Source: JAUIAI01 sp963732405 (GTDB lineage: Bacteria; Pseudomonadota; Gammaproteobacteria; Burkholderiales; Burkholderiaceae_E). From it: DNA of 64,000 nucleotides. This document shows positions 1-8,745 of this stretch, piece after piece (positions within the stretch are counted from its first letter, which is position 1; every line of letters starts with the position of its first letter). The notes under the pieces were generated by a model, which had not been told where the DNA came from, ran no database searches, and saw only the letters and a program-made list of their open reading frames with translations. A program made the position numbers and the translations under genes. Where the stretch lies: NCBI GenBank assembly GCA_963732405.1, contig CAVSZG010000006.1:496001-560000 (forward strand), read 5' to 3'.

Positions 1-2085
1 CCGCTGCGCGACGATCTTCGCCTGATGCCCACCAGCGCGAACCGTGACGGCTCGCCGGCCTGGGTGATCCAGGACCCGGTGGGCAACCGATTTTTCCGGG
101 TCGGTTGGCTCGAGTTCGAGATTCTGCGCCGCTGGCGCCTGGGCGATCCGGCATCGATCGCCCGCTCGATCAATCGACAGACCAGTCTGCAGGTGGATGA
201 GCAGTCGGTGCGGCGAGTGGGCGAGTTCTTTCGCGAGCAGCAATTGGTGCAGGTGCGCGATGCGGGCGGCGTGCGCTACCTGGGCGCGATAGCGGCGCGT
301 GCCAGGATGGCGCACTGGCGATGGCTGCTGCACAACTACCTGTTCATCCGCATCCCGCTCGTGCGTCCACAGCGCTTGCTGCAGTGGCTCGCGCCCTGGT
401 GCGCAGGCTTCTATACACCGGCATTTTCGACGCTGACCATTCTGGCAGCGGTGTTCGGTCTGGTGCTGGCCGCGCGTCAATGGGATGCGTTCAGTCATAC
501 CTTTACCGATTTTCTCTCGCCTGCTGGGCTTGCCGGATATTTGGTCGCCTTGTTTGCTGCCAAGACGCTGCATGAACTGGGCCATGCGATCACCGCCACC
601 CGACTCGGCGTCCGGGTGGCTCACATGGGCGTGGCCTTTCTCGTTCTCTGGCCAATGCTCTACACCGATACGGGCGAATCATGGAAGCTGGCCAGGCGCA
701 GCGACCGCTTTCGGATCGCGGTCGCGGGCATGGCGACCGAACTGAGCCTGGCGGCATTCGCGACCCTGGCCTGGTCGCTGGCCCCGGACGGAGCGGTGCG
801 CAGCGCCTTGTTCTTTCTGGCCACCACGAGCTGGGTGATCACGCTGGGCATCAACGCCAGTCCGTTCATGCGCTTCGACGGTTATTTCCTGCTGTCCGAT
901 GCGCTCGATCTGCCCAATCTGCATGAGCGTAGTTTCGCGCTCGCCCGGGTGGCCCTGCGTCGCGCCTTGTTCGGCTGGCGCGATGCCGATCCCGAACCCT
1001 TCGAGCCCGGCCTGCGACGCCTGCTCATCGGCTTTGCCTGGTTGACCGCCTTGTATCGACTGGTGGTGTTTTTCGGCATCGCGCTGGCCGTTTATGTCCT
1101 GTTCTTCAAGGTATTGGGCATCATCCTGTTTGTCGTGGAGATCGTCTGGTTCATCCTGCGGCCCATATGGAACGAAATGCGGATCTGGATCATCCGATTC
1201 GGCGAGACCGGCCTGGGTCGGCGGATCGCGCTGTCCATGGGGCTGCTGATGCTGTTCGGCGCGCTCGCGCTGCCCTGGCAGACCGCCGTCACCGGACCGG
1301 CGTGGATTCATGCGGCCCAGACCCAGGTGATCTACAGTCCGTTTCCGGCCAGGCTGATCCGCCTCGCGCCCAACGGTCCGGTGCTCGCCGGTCAGGTGCT
1401 GGCCGAACTCGATTCGCCCGACATTCGCAATCGGGCCGAGCAGATCCGGCTCGCGTCGGTTGCCTTGCGGCGGCAGGCGGACCAGTCCGTGGGTCGGGTG
1501 GACGGCCCTTTGCAGCGCAATCTGATCATCGAGCAACTGGGCCGCGAACTGGCCGCGCTCGATGTCGAACAGGGCGAACTGGACCGGCTGCGCCTGGTGG
1601 CGCCCTATGGGGGGCGAATTGTCGATCGCGAGCCCGGCGTCAAGTCCGGTACCTGGGTCAGCGCCAACCAGTCGCTGGGCATCCTGGTGGATCCCGGCGT
1701 CTGGCTGATCGATGCCTTGATTGCTCAGGATGATGTGAGCCGGGTGGTCGTGGGTGCCCCGGTGCGCTTTTATCGACGCAATGATCCGGGCGTGCCACTG
1801 ATCGGCGAGGTGCAGTCGGTAGACACCGTGCGGATCCAGTCCCTGCCCGATCCTGTCTTCGATGCGCAGGTGGGAGGGCCGGTGGCAACTGTCCGCCTGA
1901 CTGATGGGCGGATTGCTCCACGCGATCCACTGTATCGCGTGCGGATCGGCCTGCCCTCTGTCCCTGAGGACCTGCCCGAACGCATTGCGCTGGGCGATGT
2001 GACCATCGAGGGCGCCGCGCGCAGCCCGCTGATGCACTGGCTGGTCACGGCGGCCTCGGTCCTGGTGCGCGAAAGCGGTTTTTGA
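1..2085 (+). CDS. PqqD-like / M50 zinc protease / HlyD hybrid membrane protein (5' partial)
   Basis: The frame is open from base 1. The first ATG is at base 25, but homologous text precedes it, so the true start probably lies outside the window. Numbered from that ATG, residues about 10-75 resemble a PqqD-type winged-helix peptide-binding domain. A multi-pass membrane region follows with the site-2-protease signature HELGH (His183, Glu184, His187) and the third metal ligand in RFDGYF (Asp285). Residues about 430-600 form a barrel-sandwich/HlyD-like region. The M50 family cleaves substrates in or near the membrane, and HlyD parts normally couple inner-membrane exporters to the envelope. A close architectural paralogue lies at 18546-20684. 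The substrate is unknown. The domain calls are by motif; the PqqD assignment is by pattern only. Confidence 0.8.
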   Translation, partial: PLRDDLRLMPTSANRDGSPAWVIQDPVGNRFFRVGWLEFEILRRWRLGDPASIARSINRQTSLQVDEQSVRRVGEFFREQQLVQVRDAGGVRYLGAIAARARMAHWRWLLHNYLFIRIPLVRPQRLLQWLAPWCAGFYTPAFSTLTILAAVFGLVLAARQWDAFSHTFTDFLSPAGLAGYLVALFAAKTLHELGHAITATRLGVRVAHMGVAFLVLWPMLYTDTGESWKLARRSDRFRIAVAGMATELSLAAFATLAWSLAPDGAVRSALFFLATTSWVITLGINASPFMRFDGYFLLSDALDLPNLHERSFALARVALRRALFGWRDADPEPFEPGLRRLLIGFAWLTALYRLVVFFGIALAVYVLFFKVLGIILFVVEIVWFILRPIWNEMRIWIIRFGETGLGRRIALSMGLLMLFGALALPWQTAVTGPAWIHAAQTQVIYSPFPARLIRLAPNGPVLAGQVLAELDSPDIRNRAEQIRLASVALRRQADQSVGRVDGPLQRNLIIEQLGRELAALDVEQGELDRLRLVAPYGGRIVDREPGVKSGTWVSANQSLGILVDPGVWLIDALIAQDDVSRVVVGAPVRFYRRNDPGVPLIGEVQSVDTVRIQSLPDPVFDAQVGGPVATVRLTDGRIAPRDPLYRVRIGLPSVPEDLPERIALGDVTIEGAARSPLMHWLVTAASVLVRESGF

Positions 2086-2110
2086 CGCCGCCCCCGCCGC
2101 ACCCGGCGAC

Positions 2111-2575
2111 TTACTTGTAGTAGCCGACCGCGCAGATCTGCTGGCCGACCTTGGTGACGAAGCTGACCTTAGCCACGGGGGCGTCGGAGCCCGGACGGGG
2201 CCACTGATAAGCGACCTCGCTGACCTCACCTTCCTTGGCGACCGAGTAGAACTTGGCACCCAGCGGTTCGCCGGCCTTGTCCTTCAGATCCTTCATGCTC
2301 TTGCCGACCAGCGAGGGATGTGCGGTGAAGTTGCCATCCGGGCCGCCGCAGAACGGATAGAGATCGCGGTCCTTGAAGCCCGCTTCGCCTTTCGAGAACG
2401 CTGTCAGGGCGGCCTTCTCGTCGGTCTGGACGGCCTTGATGGCCTTCTCCAGCATGGCCTTGGCCTCGGCGGGGCTGCCGAAGTCGGCGGCCAGAGCCAG
2501 ACCGGTCGAGGCAGCGCTCAGCGCCAGTGCGGCGCAGGCCGTCAAGGCACGGGTCATGAGTGGGGATTGTTTCAT
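2111..2575 (-). CDS. Periplasmic single-Cache-domain protein
   Basis: A 154-residue secreted protein. The start at 2575 is chosen over an upstream in-frame ATG at 2596 because AGGAG lies just before it and a clean signal peptide follows (ending near LALAA). The mature part contains the FYPFCGG-like pattern (LYPFCGG) and the GK.M.DLKD stretch seen in stand-alone type 2 Cache proteins, and ends QICAVGYYK. Free-standing Cache proteins are presumed to bind small ligands in the periplasm, but their partners are usually unknown. It is convergent with the partial M50 hybrid, 25 bases away, so they are not co-transcribed. Confidence 0.8.
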   Translation of the reverse strand: MKQSPLMTRALTACAALALSAASTGLALAADFGSPAEAKAMLEKAIKAVQTDEKAALTAFSKGEAGFKDRDLYPFCGGPDGNFTAHPSLVGKSMKDLKDKAGEPLGAKFYSVAKEGEVSEVAYQWPRPGSDAPVAKVSFVTKVGQQICAVGYYK

Positions 2576-2718
2576 GAGGAAGCTCCTGGTTGTCATCGTG
2601 TCGGAAAACGCCGGCTGGCGTCGTCGATGGCTCGTGGCCTCGAAGGCCCGAACCGGAGCGGATGATCGTCGAGATTCCTTACGTAGAACTGTCTACGCCT
2701 GCAGACCGCAGCGCCCGG

Positions 2719-3357
2719 CTATTTGAGTTGACGGGGGCGCCACCAGTCGGGAGACGCCTGCTCGACCTGGCCGCTCTCATGGATGCGGTTGGCCAGTTCG
2801 AGCGATGCGAGGCCGGTCGGTGCATCGACGCGCCAGAGCGTGCCAGAGGCACCGATCGGACGAACCGACGAGGCACCAAAGGATTCGGCCAGGCGCTGCG
2901 CCTGCGCCGGTGTGAGGCTCATGCGGGTGTGCATCATGACCCCACCGGGCAAGGCGCCTGCGAGCCGACCGGAGTTGGCATCGAGCAACACGGGCGATAC
3001 GTTGATGCCTGCCGACTTCGCCGCGGATGAGTCGGCGTCAATCAGTGCGGGCGCACCGCCGGCTTGCCGATCGGTGCCGAAATGGGCGACACGCGATGAG
3101 TCGGTGACGACCTGGCGCCGGCGTTGACCGTCATACCAGTACAGTGCTTCGGACTTGGTCTGGTGCGTTGATGAGTCGGTTGGTGCCGGCCGTTTGCCGG
3201 TGATCACGGGCGGGCCGTTCGTTGGATCAGCGGCCGATGCAACGGGGGTGGCACAGACCAGGGCCAGAAAAGCCAGCCAGGCCAGCAAGGCGGGCTCGGC
3301 CCGGTACCGTCGCGTGGGCATCGACCGCGCTGGGGAGGGAATCATGCGCAGGGTCAT
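2719..3357 (-). CDS. Secreted subtilase-prodomain-like protein
   Basis: 212 residues with an N-terminal signal peptide ending near VASAAD. The mature protein has no catalytic motif. Its features are those of subtilase propeptides of the fervidolysin type: an early WYDGQRRR segment, then an alpha/beta unit (LTPAQAQRLAESFGA...LWRVDAPTG...ELANRIHESGQVEQASPDW) ending in the usual 'x.v.yAsPd' style tail. The ATG begins three bases after the stop of the S8 protease upstream (TGA tcc ATG), so translation is probably coupled. I infer that it acts as an in-trans folding chaperone or inhibitor for that protease, which lacks such a region itself. It could also be an unrelated periplasmic protein; the similarity was judged by eye. 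Confidence 0.6.
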   Translation of the reverse strand: MTLRMIPSPARSMPTRRYRAEPALLAWLAFLALVCATPVASAADPTNGPPVITGKRPAPTDSSTHQTKSEALYWYDGQRRRQVVTDSSRVAHFGTDRQAGGAPALIDADSSAAKSAGINVSPVLLDANSGRLAGALPGGVMMHTRMSLTPAQAQRLAESFGASSVRPIGASGTLWRVDAPTGLASLELANRIHESGQVEQASPDWWRPRQLK

Positions 3358-3360
3358 GGA

Positions 3361-5004
3361 TCATCGTCCGTAGAAAGTGAGCGTCCAGCGATTCAGGGTG
3401 CCCGCATCGTCACGCTGGACATCGGTCACACGCAGCTTCCATTGTCCATTGGAGGGCTCGTCCAGGTGGCGCACCGAGCCGAACGGCCAGTCATCATAGC
3501 TACCGCAACTGTCGCCTTCACCGCTGTTTGCGCATAACCGCCCACCCGCCAGTTCACTCACCAGGCCGAGCGGACTGACCAGTTTGATGTCGAGGTCGCC
3601 GCTGTAGACGTGGGTTGCGCTCACCCGGATCTCGACGAATTCGATCTTCTCGATGCCGCAGCCCACCACGGTGATTGCATCGTCGACCGCGACCGGATTG
3701 CCGTTCAGATCGGGGATCGCCAGATTGGGCGTCTTCTGGTAGGGACCACAGCTCTTGAGCGAGTCGTAGCCGCCGATCGATGTCCAGGTCTGGGCGAACG
3801 ACAGTGCCGCCTGCGCATCGACGGCGCCAAAGCCGAAGCTCGGATTAAAGTGCAGACCGAACTGGGTTGACCAGCCCGGATCGGTTGGCGAATTCTGGCG
3901 CGCCGATCGCACGAGGATCTGCTGCACGTCGCGCCAGGTCAGTTCCGGATGGTTGGCGAGCAGGAGCGCGATGACGCCGGACACCATCGGAGTGCTGGCC
4001 GACGTGCCGGTGAAGTCGTTGCGATAGGTGTTGCTGATGGTGGTGGTGGTGATACCGATGGTGTTATTGCTCGATGGACCACAGACGAGGAAGTTCGCAC
4101 CGGTTTCGCCATAAAACGGCCGCGCACCGTCATTGTCCACTGCGCAGGCGGTCACCACCCCGAGTTTGTTGACGAAGCCGTCGTAATTGGAATTCTCCCG
4201 CAGGCAGGAACCGGTCGAATCGTTGCCATAGCAGCCGCCATTGCCCGCCGCAAAGACGAAGATCGAGCCCTTGCCACCGCGCCCCTGACGCAGGCCCGCA
4301 TCGATGGCCGCGATGAAAGACGGATCGGCTGCGTGCAGCGCGCCATCGTCCGGGGCTCCCCAGCTGTTGTGATAAATCTGGTTCGCTTCGGGCGCGCGAT
4401 TCAGTGCATCGGCAATGTCACTGTCCAGTCCGGTAGCCAGCGCGTTATAACCGACCAGTGATGCCTCCGGTGCAACACCCGATACGCCCAGGGCATTGTT
4501 CCCCCGCGCGGCGATGATGCCGGTCACGGCGGTACCGTGGGAATCTTCCTGGTTACAGGGCAGGGGAAATGCGCTGCCCAGACGACTCGGCCGGTAGTTG
4601 TAACTCTGACCGGTCAGCACGTTGGGCACCAGATCTTCATGCACCACTTCGATCGCATCATCGATGACGGCCACCCGGGTGCCCAGCCCCCGCGTGTTCT
4701 GCCAGGCCTCAAAGGCCCGCAGATCCTGGCCGGCCGTTCCGCCCGACTGACCCGAGTTGTTCAGATGCCATTGCCGGCCCAGCAGCGGGTCATCACCCGT
4801 GAGCGTGCCGGCAACTCGTTCGGTGTATTGCAGCGGGCAGGCGCTCTCGTTCAGACCGATGCCGGTGCCTGACGGGTATCGGCCGGACCCGTTGCCATCG
4901 CCGGGTGGATAGAGCACCTCGGAGTCGTTGCAGGCGGCCAGCAAGGCCAATACCGGTATACCCAGCGCCATGGAACAAACGGTTCGGATCAGCGTGCGCC
5001 GCAT
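3361..5004 (-). CDS. S8 subtilisin/kexin-like serine protease with C-terminal P domain, lipoprotein
   Basis: 547 residues. It starts at an ATG preceded by AAGGA. A lipoprotein signal ends in LLAAC, so the enzyme is probably anchored to an envelope membrane. The catalytic triad is visible: Asp in AVIDDAIEVVHEDL, His in DSHGTAVTG, Ser in GTSASTPMVSG, with the oxyanion Asn in FAAGNGG. The last ~150 residues form a proprotein-convertase P domain (homoB; YSGDLDIKLVSP... WKLRVTDV). A kexin-type protease would normally carry a propeptide before the WHLNN segment. Here only about 60 linker residues separate the lipid anchor from the catalytic domain, and a prodomain-like protein is encoded immediately downstream. 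Targets are unknown. Confidence 0.92.
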   Translation of the reverse strand: MRRTLIRTVCSMALGIPVLALLAACNDSEVLYPPGDGNGSGRYPSGTGIGLNESACPLQYTERVAGTLTGDDPLLGRQWHLNNSGQSGGTAGQDLRAFEAWQNTRGLGTRVAVIDDAIEVVHEDLVPNVLTGQSYNYRPSRLGSAFPLPCNQEDSHGTAVTGIIAARGNNALGVSGVAPEASLVGYNALATGLDSDIADALNRAPEANQIYHNSWGAPDDGALHAADPSFIAAIDAGLRQGRGGKGSIFVFAAGNGGCYGNDSTGSCLRENSNYDGFVNKLGVVTACAVDNDGARPFYGETGANFLVCGPSSNNTIGITTTTISNTYRNDFTGTSASTPMVSGVIALLLANHPELTWRDVQQILVRSARQNSPTDPGWSTQFGLHFNPSFGFGAVDAQAALSFAQTWTSIGGYDSLKSCGPYQKTPNLAIPDLNGNPVAVDDAITVVGCGIEKIEFVEIRVSATHVYSGDLDIKLVSPLGLVSELAGGRLCANSGEGDSCGSYDDWPFGSVRHLDEPSNGQWKLRVTDVQRDDAGTLNRWTLTFYGR

Positions 5005-5212
5005 CGGGGAATCCTTGAGGAGACAGTGGCGAGTCTAGCGTCTTTCGCCGATCGGATCGGTCTCGAGCTCCCCTCACCAACTTCGTCTAGCATTGCGTTA
5101 CAACTTCATACCGCCCGCGCGCAACCGGCCGGGCCATCGGCACTCTTTCACCACGGTGGAAGAGTTCCAACGATCCCCCCGATTCTTCCGTTGACCGAGA
5201 TCTGTTCAAAGC

Positions 5213-8200
5213 ATGAAGAAAATCAGGACCTTGCTGATCGCCAACCGTTCCGAGATCGCCATCCGGGTGATGCGGGCCGCTGCCGAGCTGGGCATTCGCA
5301 CTGTGGCGATCTATTCGCATGAAGACCGTTTTTCATTGCATCGCTTCAAGGCCGATGAAAGTTATCAGGTTGGTGCCGGCGCCAAACCCCTTCAGGCGTA
5401 TCTCGACATCGCCGATGTGATCCGGATAGCCAAAGCGGCCCGCGCCGATGCGATCCATCCCGGTTATGGCTTCCTGTCTGAGAATCCCGATTTCGCCAAG
5501 GCGTGCCGGGACGCCGGCATCGCCTTCATCGGCCCCAGCGAGCAGGTGATGTCAACCCTGGGCAACAAGGTCGCTGCGCGCCATGCTGCGGTTGCGGCGG
5601 GTGTGCCGGTCATGCCGGCAACACCCCCGCTGCCCGCCGACCGGGAAGCGGTGCACCGGGCGGCTGCCGACGTGGGCTATCCGCTGATGCTCAAGGCCAG
5701 CTGGGGCGGCGGCGGGCGGGGGATGCGGGTCATCGAGTCGCCACAAGACCTCGACGCGCAGATCGACGTTGCGCGTCGTGAGGCGGCGGCGGCCTTCGGC
5801 AACGACGAGGTCTATCTCGAGAAGCTCGTGCGCAACGCCCGGCATGTCGAAGTCCAGTTGCTCGGCGACACCCATGGCAATCTGGTCCATCTGTTCGAGC
5901 GCGACTGTTCAGTGCAGCGGCGCAATCAGAAGGTCGTCGAACGCGCGCCTGCGCCCTACCTGAGCGCCGCGCAACGCGAGTCGCTCTGCGAGGCGGCGCT
6001 CAGACTCGGGCGAGCGGTGAACTACACGCATGCCGGCACGGTCGAGTTCCTGATGGATGCCGACACCGAGCAGTTCTACTTCATCGAGGTCAATCCGCGA
6101 ATCCAGGTCGAGCACACGGTGACCGAGGAGGTCACGGGCATCGATATCGTGAAGTCGCAGATCCGAATCACCGAAGGCGTGCGGATCGGCGAGCCGGGCG
6201 GGCCGGTGCCCGCGCAGGCCGATATCCGGCTCAATGGCCATGCCCTGCAGTGCCGGGTCACCACCGAGGATCCGGAGAAGAACTTCACGCCCGACTACGG
6301 TCGCATCCAGGCCTATCGGAGCGCCGCGGGCATGGGTATCCGACTCGATGCCGGCACGGCCTATGCCGGCGCGGTGATCACACCATTCTACGATTCGCTG
6401 CTGGTCAAGGTGACGGCCTGGGCATCGAGCGCCGAAGAAGCAGTGCACCGGATGGACCGTGCCTTGCGCGAATTCCGGATTCGCGGCGTGGCCAGCAATC
6501 TGCAGTTCGTCGAGAACGTGATCAATCATCCCGACTTCATCGCGGGCACGCTCACCACCCGGTTCATCGACACCACGCCTGAGTTGTTCAAGTTCAGTCG
6601 GCGTCGCGATCGCGCGCAGAAGCTGTTGCGTTATGTGACCGAGATCACCGTCAACGGACACCCGGACGTCAAGGGACGGATCAAGCCCACCTTCGATCAC
6701 CTGCATCTGACCCTGCCGGGTCAGCCGATCGAGGGCACACCGCCACCAGGGACGCGTGACCGCCTCCAGGCATTGGGGGCCAGGGGATTCGCCGATTGGA
6801 TGCTGGCGCAGCAACGGGTGTTGCTCACCGATACGAGCATGCGCGATGCGCATCAGTCCCTGTTCGCCACGCGGATGCGCACGATCGACATGCTGCGCAT
6901 CGCGCCCCATTATGCTCATTCGCTGCCTGGGCTGTTCTCGCTCGAATGCTGGGGCGGGGCCACCTTCGATGTGGCGATGCGCTTTCTGAACGAGGATCCC
7001 TGGGACCGACTGCGCCGCCTGCGCAGCGCGGCTCCCAATCTGTTGCTGCAGATGTTGTTGCGGGCGAGCAATGCGGTGGGCTATACGAACTATGCCGACA
7101 ACGTGGTTCGCTACTTCGTGCATCAGGCAAAGGCCAACGGCATTGACCTGTTCCGCGTGTTCGATTCACTGAACTGGGTGCAGAACATGCGGGTGGCGAT
7201 CGATGCGGTCAATGAGACCGGCGCGCTGTGCGAGGGTGCGATCTGCTACAGCGGTGACCTGTTCGACAAGACCCGACCCAAATATGCCTTGAACTACTAC
7301 CTGGGCATTGCGCGCGAACTTCAGCGCGCCGGCGTGCAGATCCTGGGTGTCAAGGACATGGCGGGCGTGTGCCGGCCGCGGGCAGCCGAAGCCCTGGTTC
7401 GTGCGCTCAAGGAAGAAATCGGTCTGCCGGTGCATTTTCATACCCACGATACCAGCGGCATTGCCGCCGCTTCGGTGCTGGCGGCGATCGCGGGCGGCGC
7501 CGATGCGGTGGACGGCGCGATGGATGCCTTGAGTGGGCTGACGTCTCAGCCCAATCTGAACTCGATCGTGATGTCGCTGGCCGGTACCGAGCGTGATCCC
7601 TGTCGCGACCATGATTCGCCCGCGGGCGTGGATGTGGGCGCGATGCGCGAAATCGCCCATTACTGGGAGGGCGTGCGTCGACTCTACGCACCCTTTGAAG
7701 CCGATATCCGCGCCGGGACGGCGGATGTCTATCGACACGAGATGCCCGGTGGTCAGTACACGAATCTGCGCGAGCAGGCGCGTGCGATGGGTCTGGACCA
7801 TCGGTGGGACGAGGTGGCCGCCGCCTATGCCGACGTGAACCGCCTGTTCGGTGACATCGTCAAGGTGACCCCGACCAGCAAGGTGGTGGGCGACATGGCG
7901 ATCTTCATGGTGGCCAACGACCTGAGCGCCGACGATGTGGCCGACCCCGACCGCGATATCGCCTTTCCCGAGTCGGTGATTGCCTTGTTCAGGGGCGAGC
8001 TGGGATTTCCGCCGGATGGCTTTCCGGCCGCGCTGAGTCGAAAGGTGTTGCGTGCGGATCCGCCCGAGCCCTATCGACCCGGCGACCGCCTGCCACCCGT
8101 CGACCTGGTCAAGGCGCGCGAGGCCGCGGTCAAGGCGGCCGGCCACCGGGTCGACGATGCGGAACTGGCCTCTTATCTGATGTACCCGAAGGTCTTCAAG

Positions 8201-8680
8201 GACTTCTGCGAGTCACGGCGCGCTTATGGCGATGTCAGCACCTTGCCGACCCGGACATTTTTCTACGGTATGCGCGAACAGGAGGAAATTTCTGTCGAGA
8301 TCGATCCGGGCAAGACGCTGATCCTGGTGTTGCATGGCACGGCACCGGCCGAAGATCCCGGCATGGAGCGGGCCTTCTTCGAACTGAACGGTCAGCCTCG
8401 CACAATGCGGGTGGCCAAGGCCGGCGCCGCTCAGGCCGTTCAGCGGCCGCAGGCCGAACCGGGTAATGATCGACATGTCGCGGCGCCGATGCCGGGCATG
8501 GTGGTCACGGCGGCGGTCAAGCCGGGTCAGCAGGTCAGGGCCGGCGATCCACTGGTGTCGATCGAGGCGATGAAGATGGAGACCCAGATACGCGCCGAAC
8601 GTGATGCCAAGATCAAATTGGTGCATGTGAAGTCGGGCGATACCGTGGCCGCCCATGACTTGTTGATCGAATTGCACTGA
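5213..8680 (+). CDS. pyc: Pyruvate carboxylase, single-chain
   Basis: 1,155 residues, the normal length for the homotetrameric enzyme, which carboxylates pyruvate to oxaloacetate with ATP, bicarbonate and biotin. Residues 1-450 are the biotin carboxylase/ATP-grasp part (WGGGGRGMRV loop, EVNPRIQVEHTVTEE). Residues about 530-800 are the carboxyltransferase TIM barrel (LLTDTSMRDAHQSLFATRMR, FHTHDTSG). The C terminus carries the biotinyl domain with EAMKME; the biotinylated Lys is residue 1121. The ATG at 5213 lacks a strong ribosome binding site but fits the family N terminus (KKIRTLLIANRSEIA). It provides the anaplerotic supply of the TCA cycle. It stands alone, with no neighbouring gene obviously tied to it. 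Confidence 0.97.
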   Translation: MKKIRTLLIANRSEIAIRVMRAAAELGIRTVAIYSHEDRFSLHRFKADESYQVGAGAKPLQAYLDIADVIRIAKAARADAIHPGYGFLSENPDFAKACRDAGIAFIGPSEQVMSTLGNKVAARHAAVAAGVPVMPATPPLPADREAVHRAAADVGYPLMLKASWGGGGRGMRVIESPQDLDAQIDVARREAAAAFGNDEVYLEKLVRNARHVEVQLLGDTHGNLVHLFERDCSVQRRNQKVVERAPAPYLSAAQRESLCEAALRLGRAVNYTHAGTVEFLMDADTEQFYFIEVNPRIQVEHTVTEEVTGIDIVKSQIRITEGVRIGEPGGPVPAQADIRLNGHALQCRVTTEDPEKNFTPDYGRIQAYRSAAGMGIRLDAGTAYAGAVITPFYDSLLVKVTAWASSAEEAVHRMDRALREFRIRGVASNLQFVENVINHPDFIAGTLTTRFIDTTPELFKFSRRRDRAQKLLRYVTEITVNGHPDVKGRIKPTFDHLHLTLPGQPIEGTPPPGTRDRLQALGARGFADWMLAQQRVLLTDTSMRDAHQSLFATRMRTIDMLRIAPHYAHSLPGLFSLECWGGATFDVAMRFLNEDPWDRLRRLRSAAPNLLLQMLLRASNAVGYTNYADNVVRYFVHQAKANGIDLFRVFDSLNWVQNMRVAIDAVNETGALCEGAICYSGDLFDKTRPKYALNYYLGIARELQRAGVQILGVKDMAGVCRPRAAEALVRALKEEIGLPVHFHTHDTSGIAAASVLAAIAGGADAVDGAMDALSGLTSQPNLNSIVMSLAGTERDPCRDHDSPAGVDVGAMREIAHYWEGVRRLYAPFEADIRAGTADVYRHEMPGGQYTNLREQARAMGLDHRWDEVAAAYADVNRLFGDIVKVTPTSKVVGDMAIFMVANDLSADDVADPDRDIAFPESVIALFRGELGFPPDGFPAALSRKVLRADPPEPYRPGDRLPPVDLVKAREAAVKAAGHRVDDAELASYLMYPKVFKDFCESRRAYGDVSTLPTRTFFYGMREQEEISVEIDPGKTLILVLHGTAPAEDPGMERAFFELNGQPRTMRVAKAGAAQAVQRPQAEPGNDRHVAAPMPGMVVTAAVKPGQQVRAGDPLVSIEAMKMETQIRAERDAKIKLVHVKSGDTVAAHDLLIELH

Positions 8681-8745
8681 ATGCGTCCGATGATGAGGTC
8701 CGAAAACGGCGAGTGCGCCGTGCCGCCACCGCCTATCATCGCGCC

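Noticed and set aside
679..2259. A 526-codon open frame on the minus strand
   Set aside because: It lies antisense to the M50 hybrid, has biased Arg/Pro/Gly/His composition and no motif; a shadow of high-GC codon bias.
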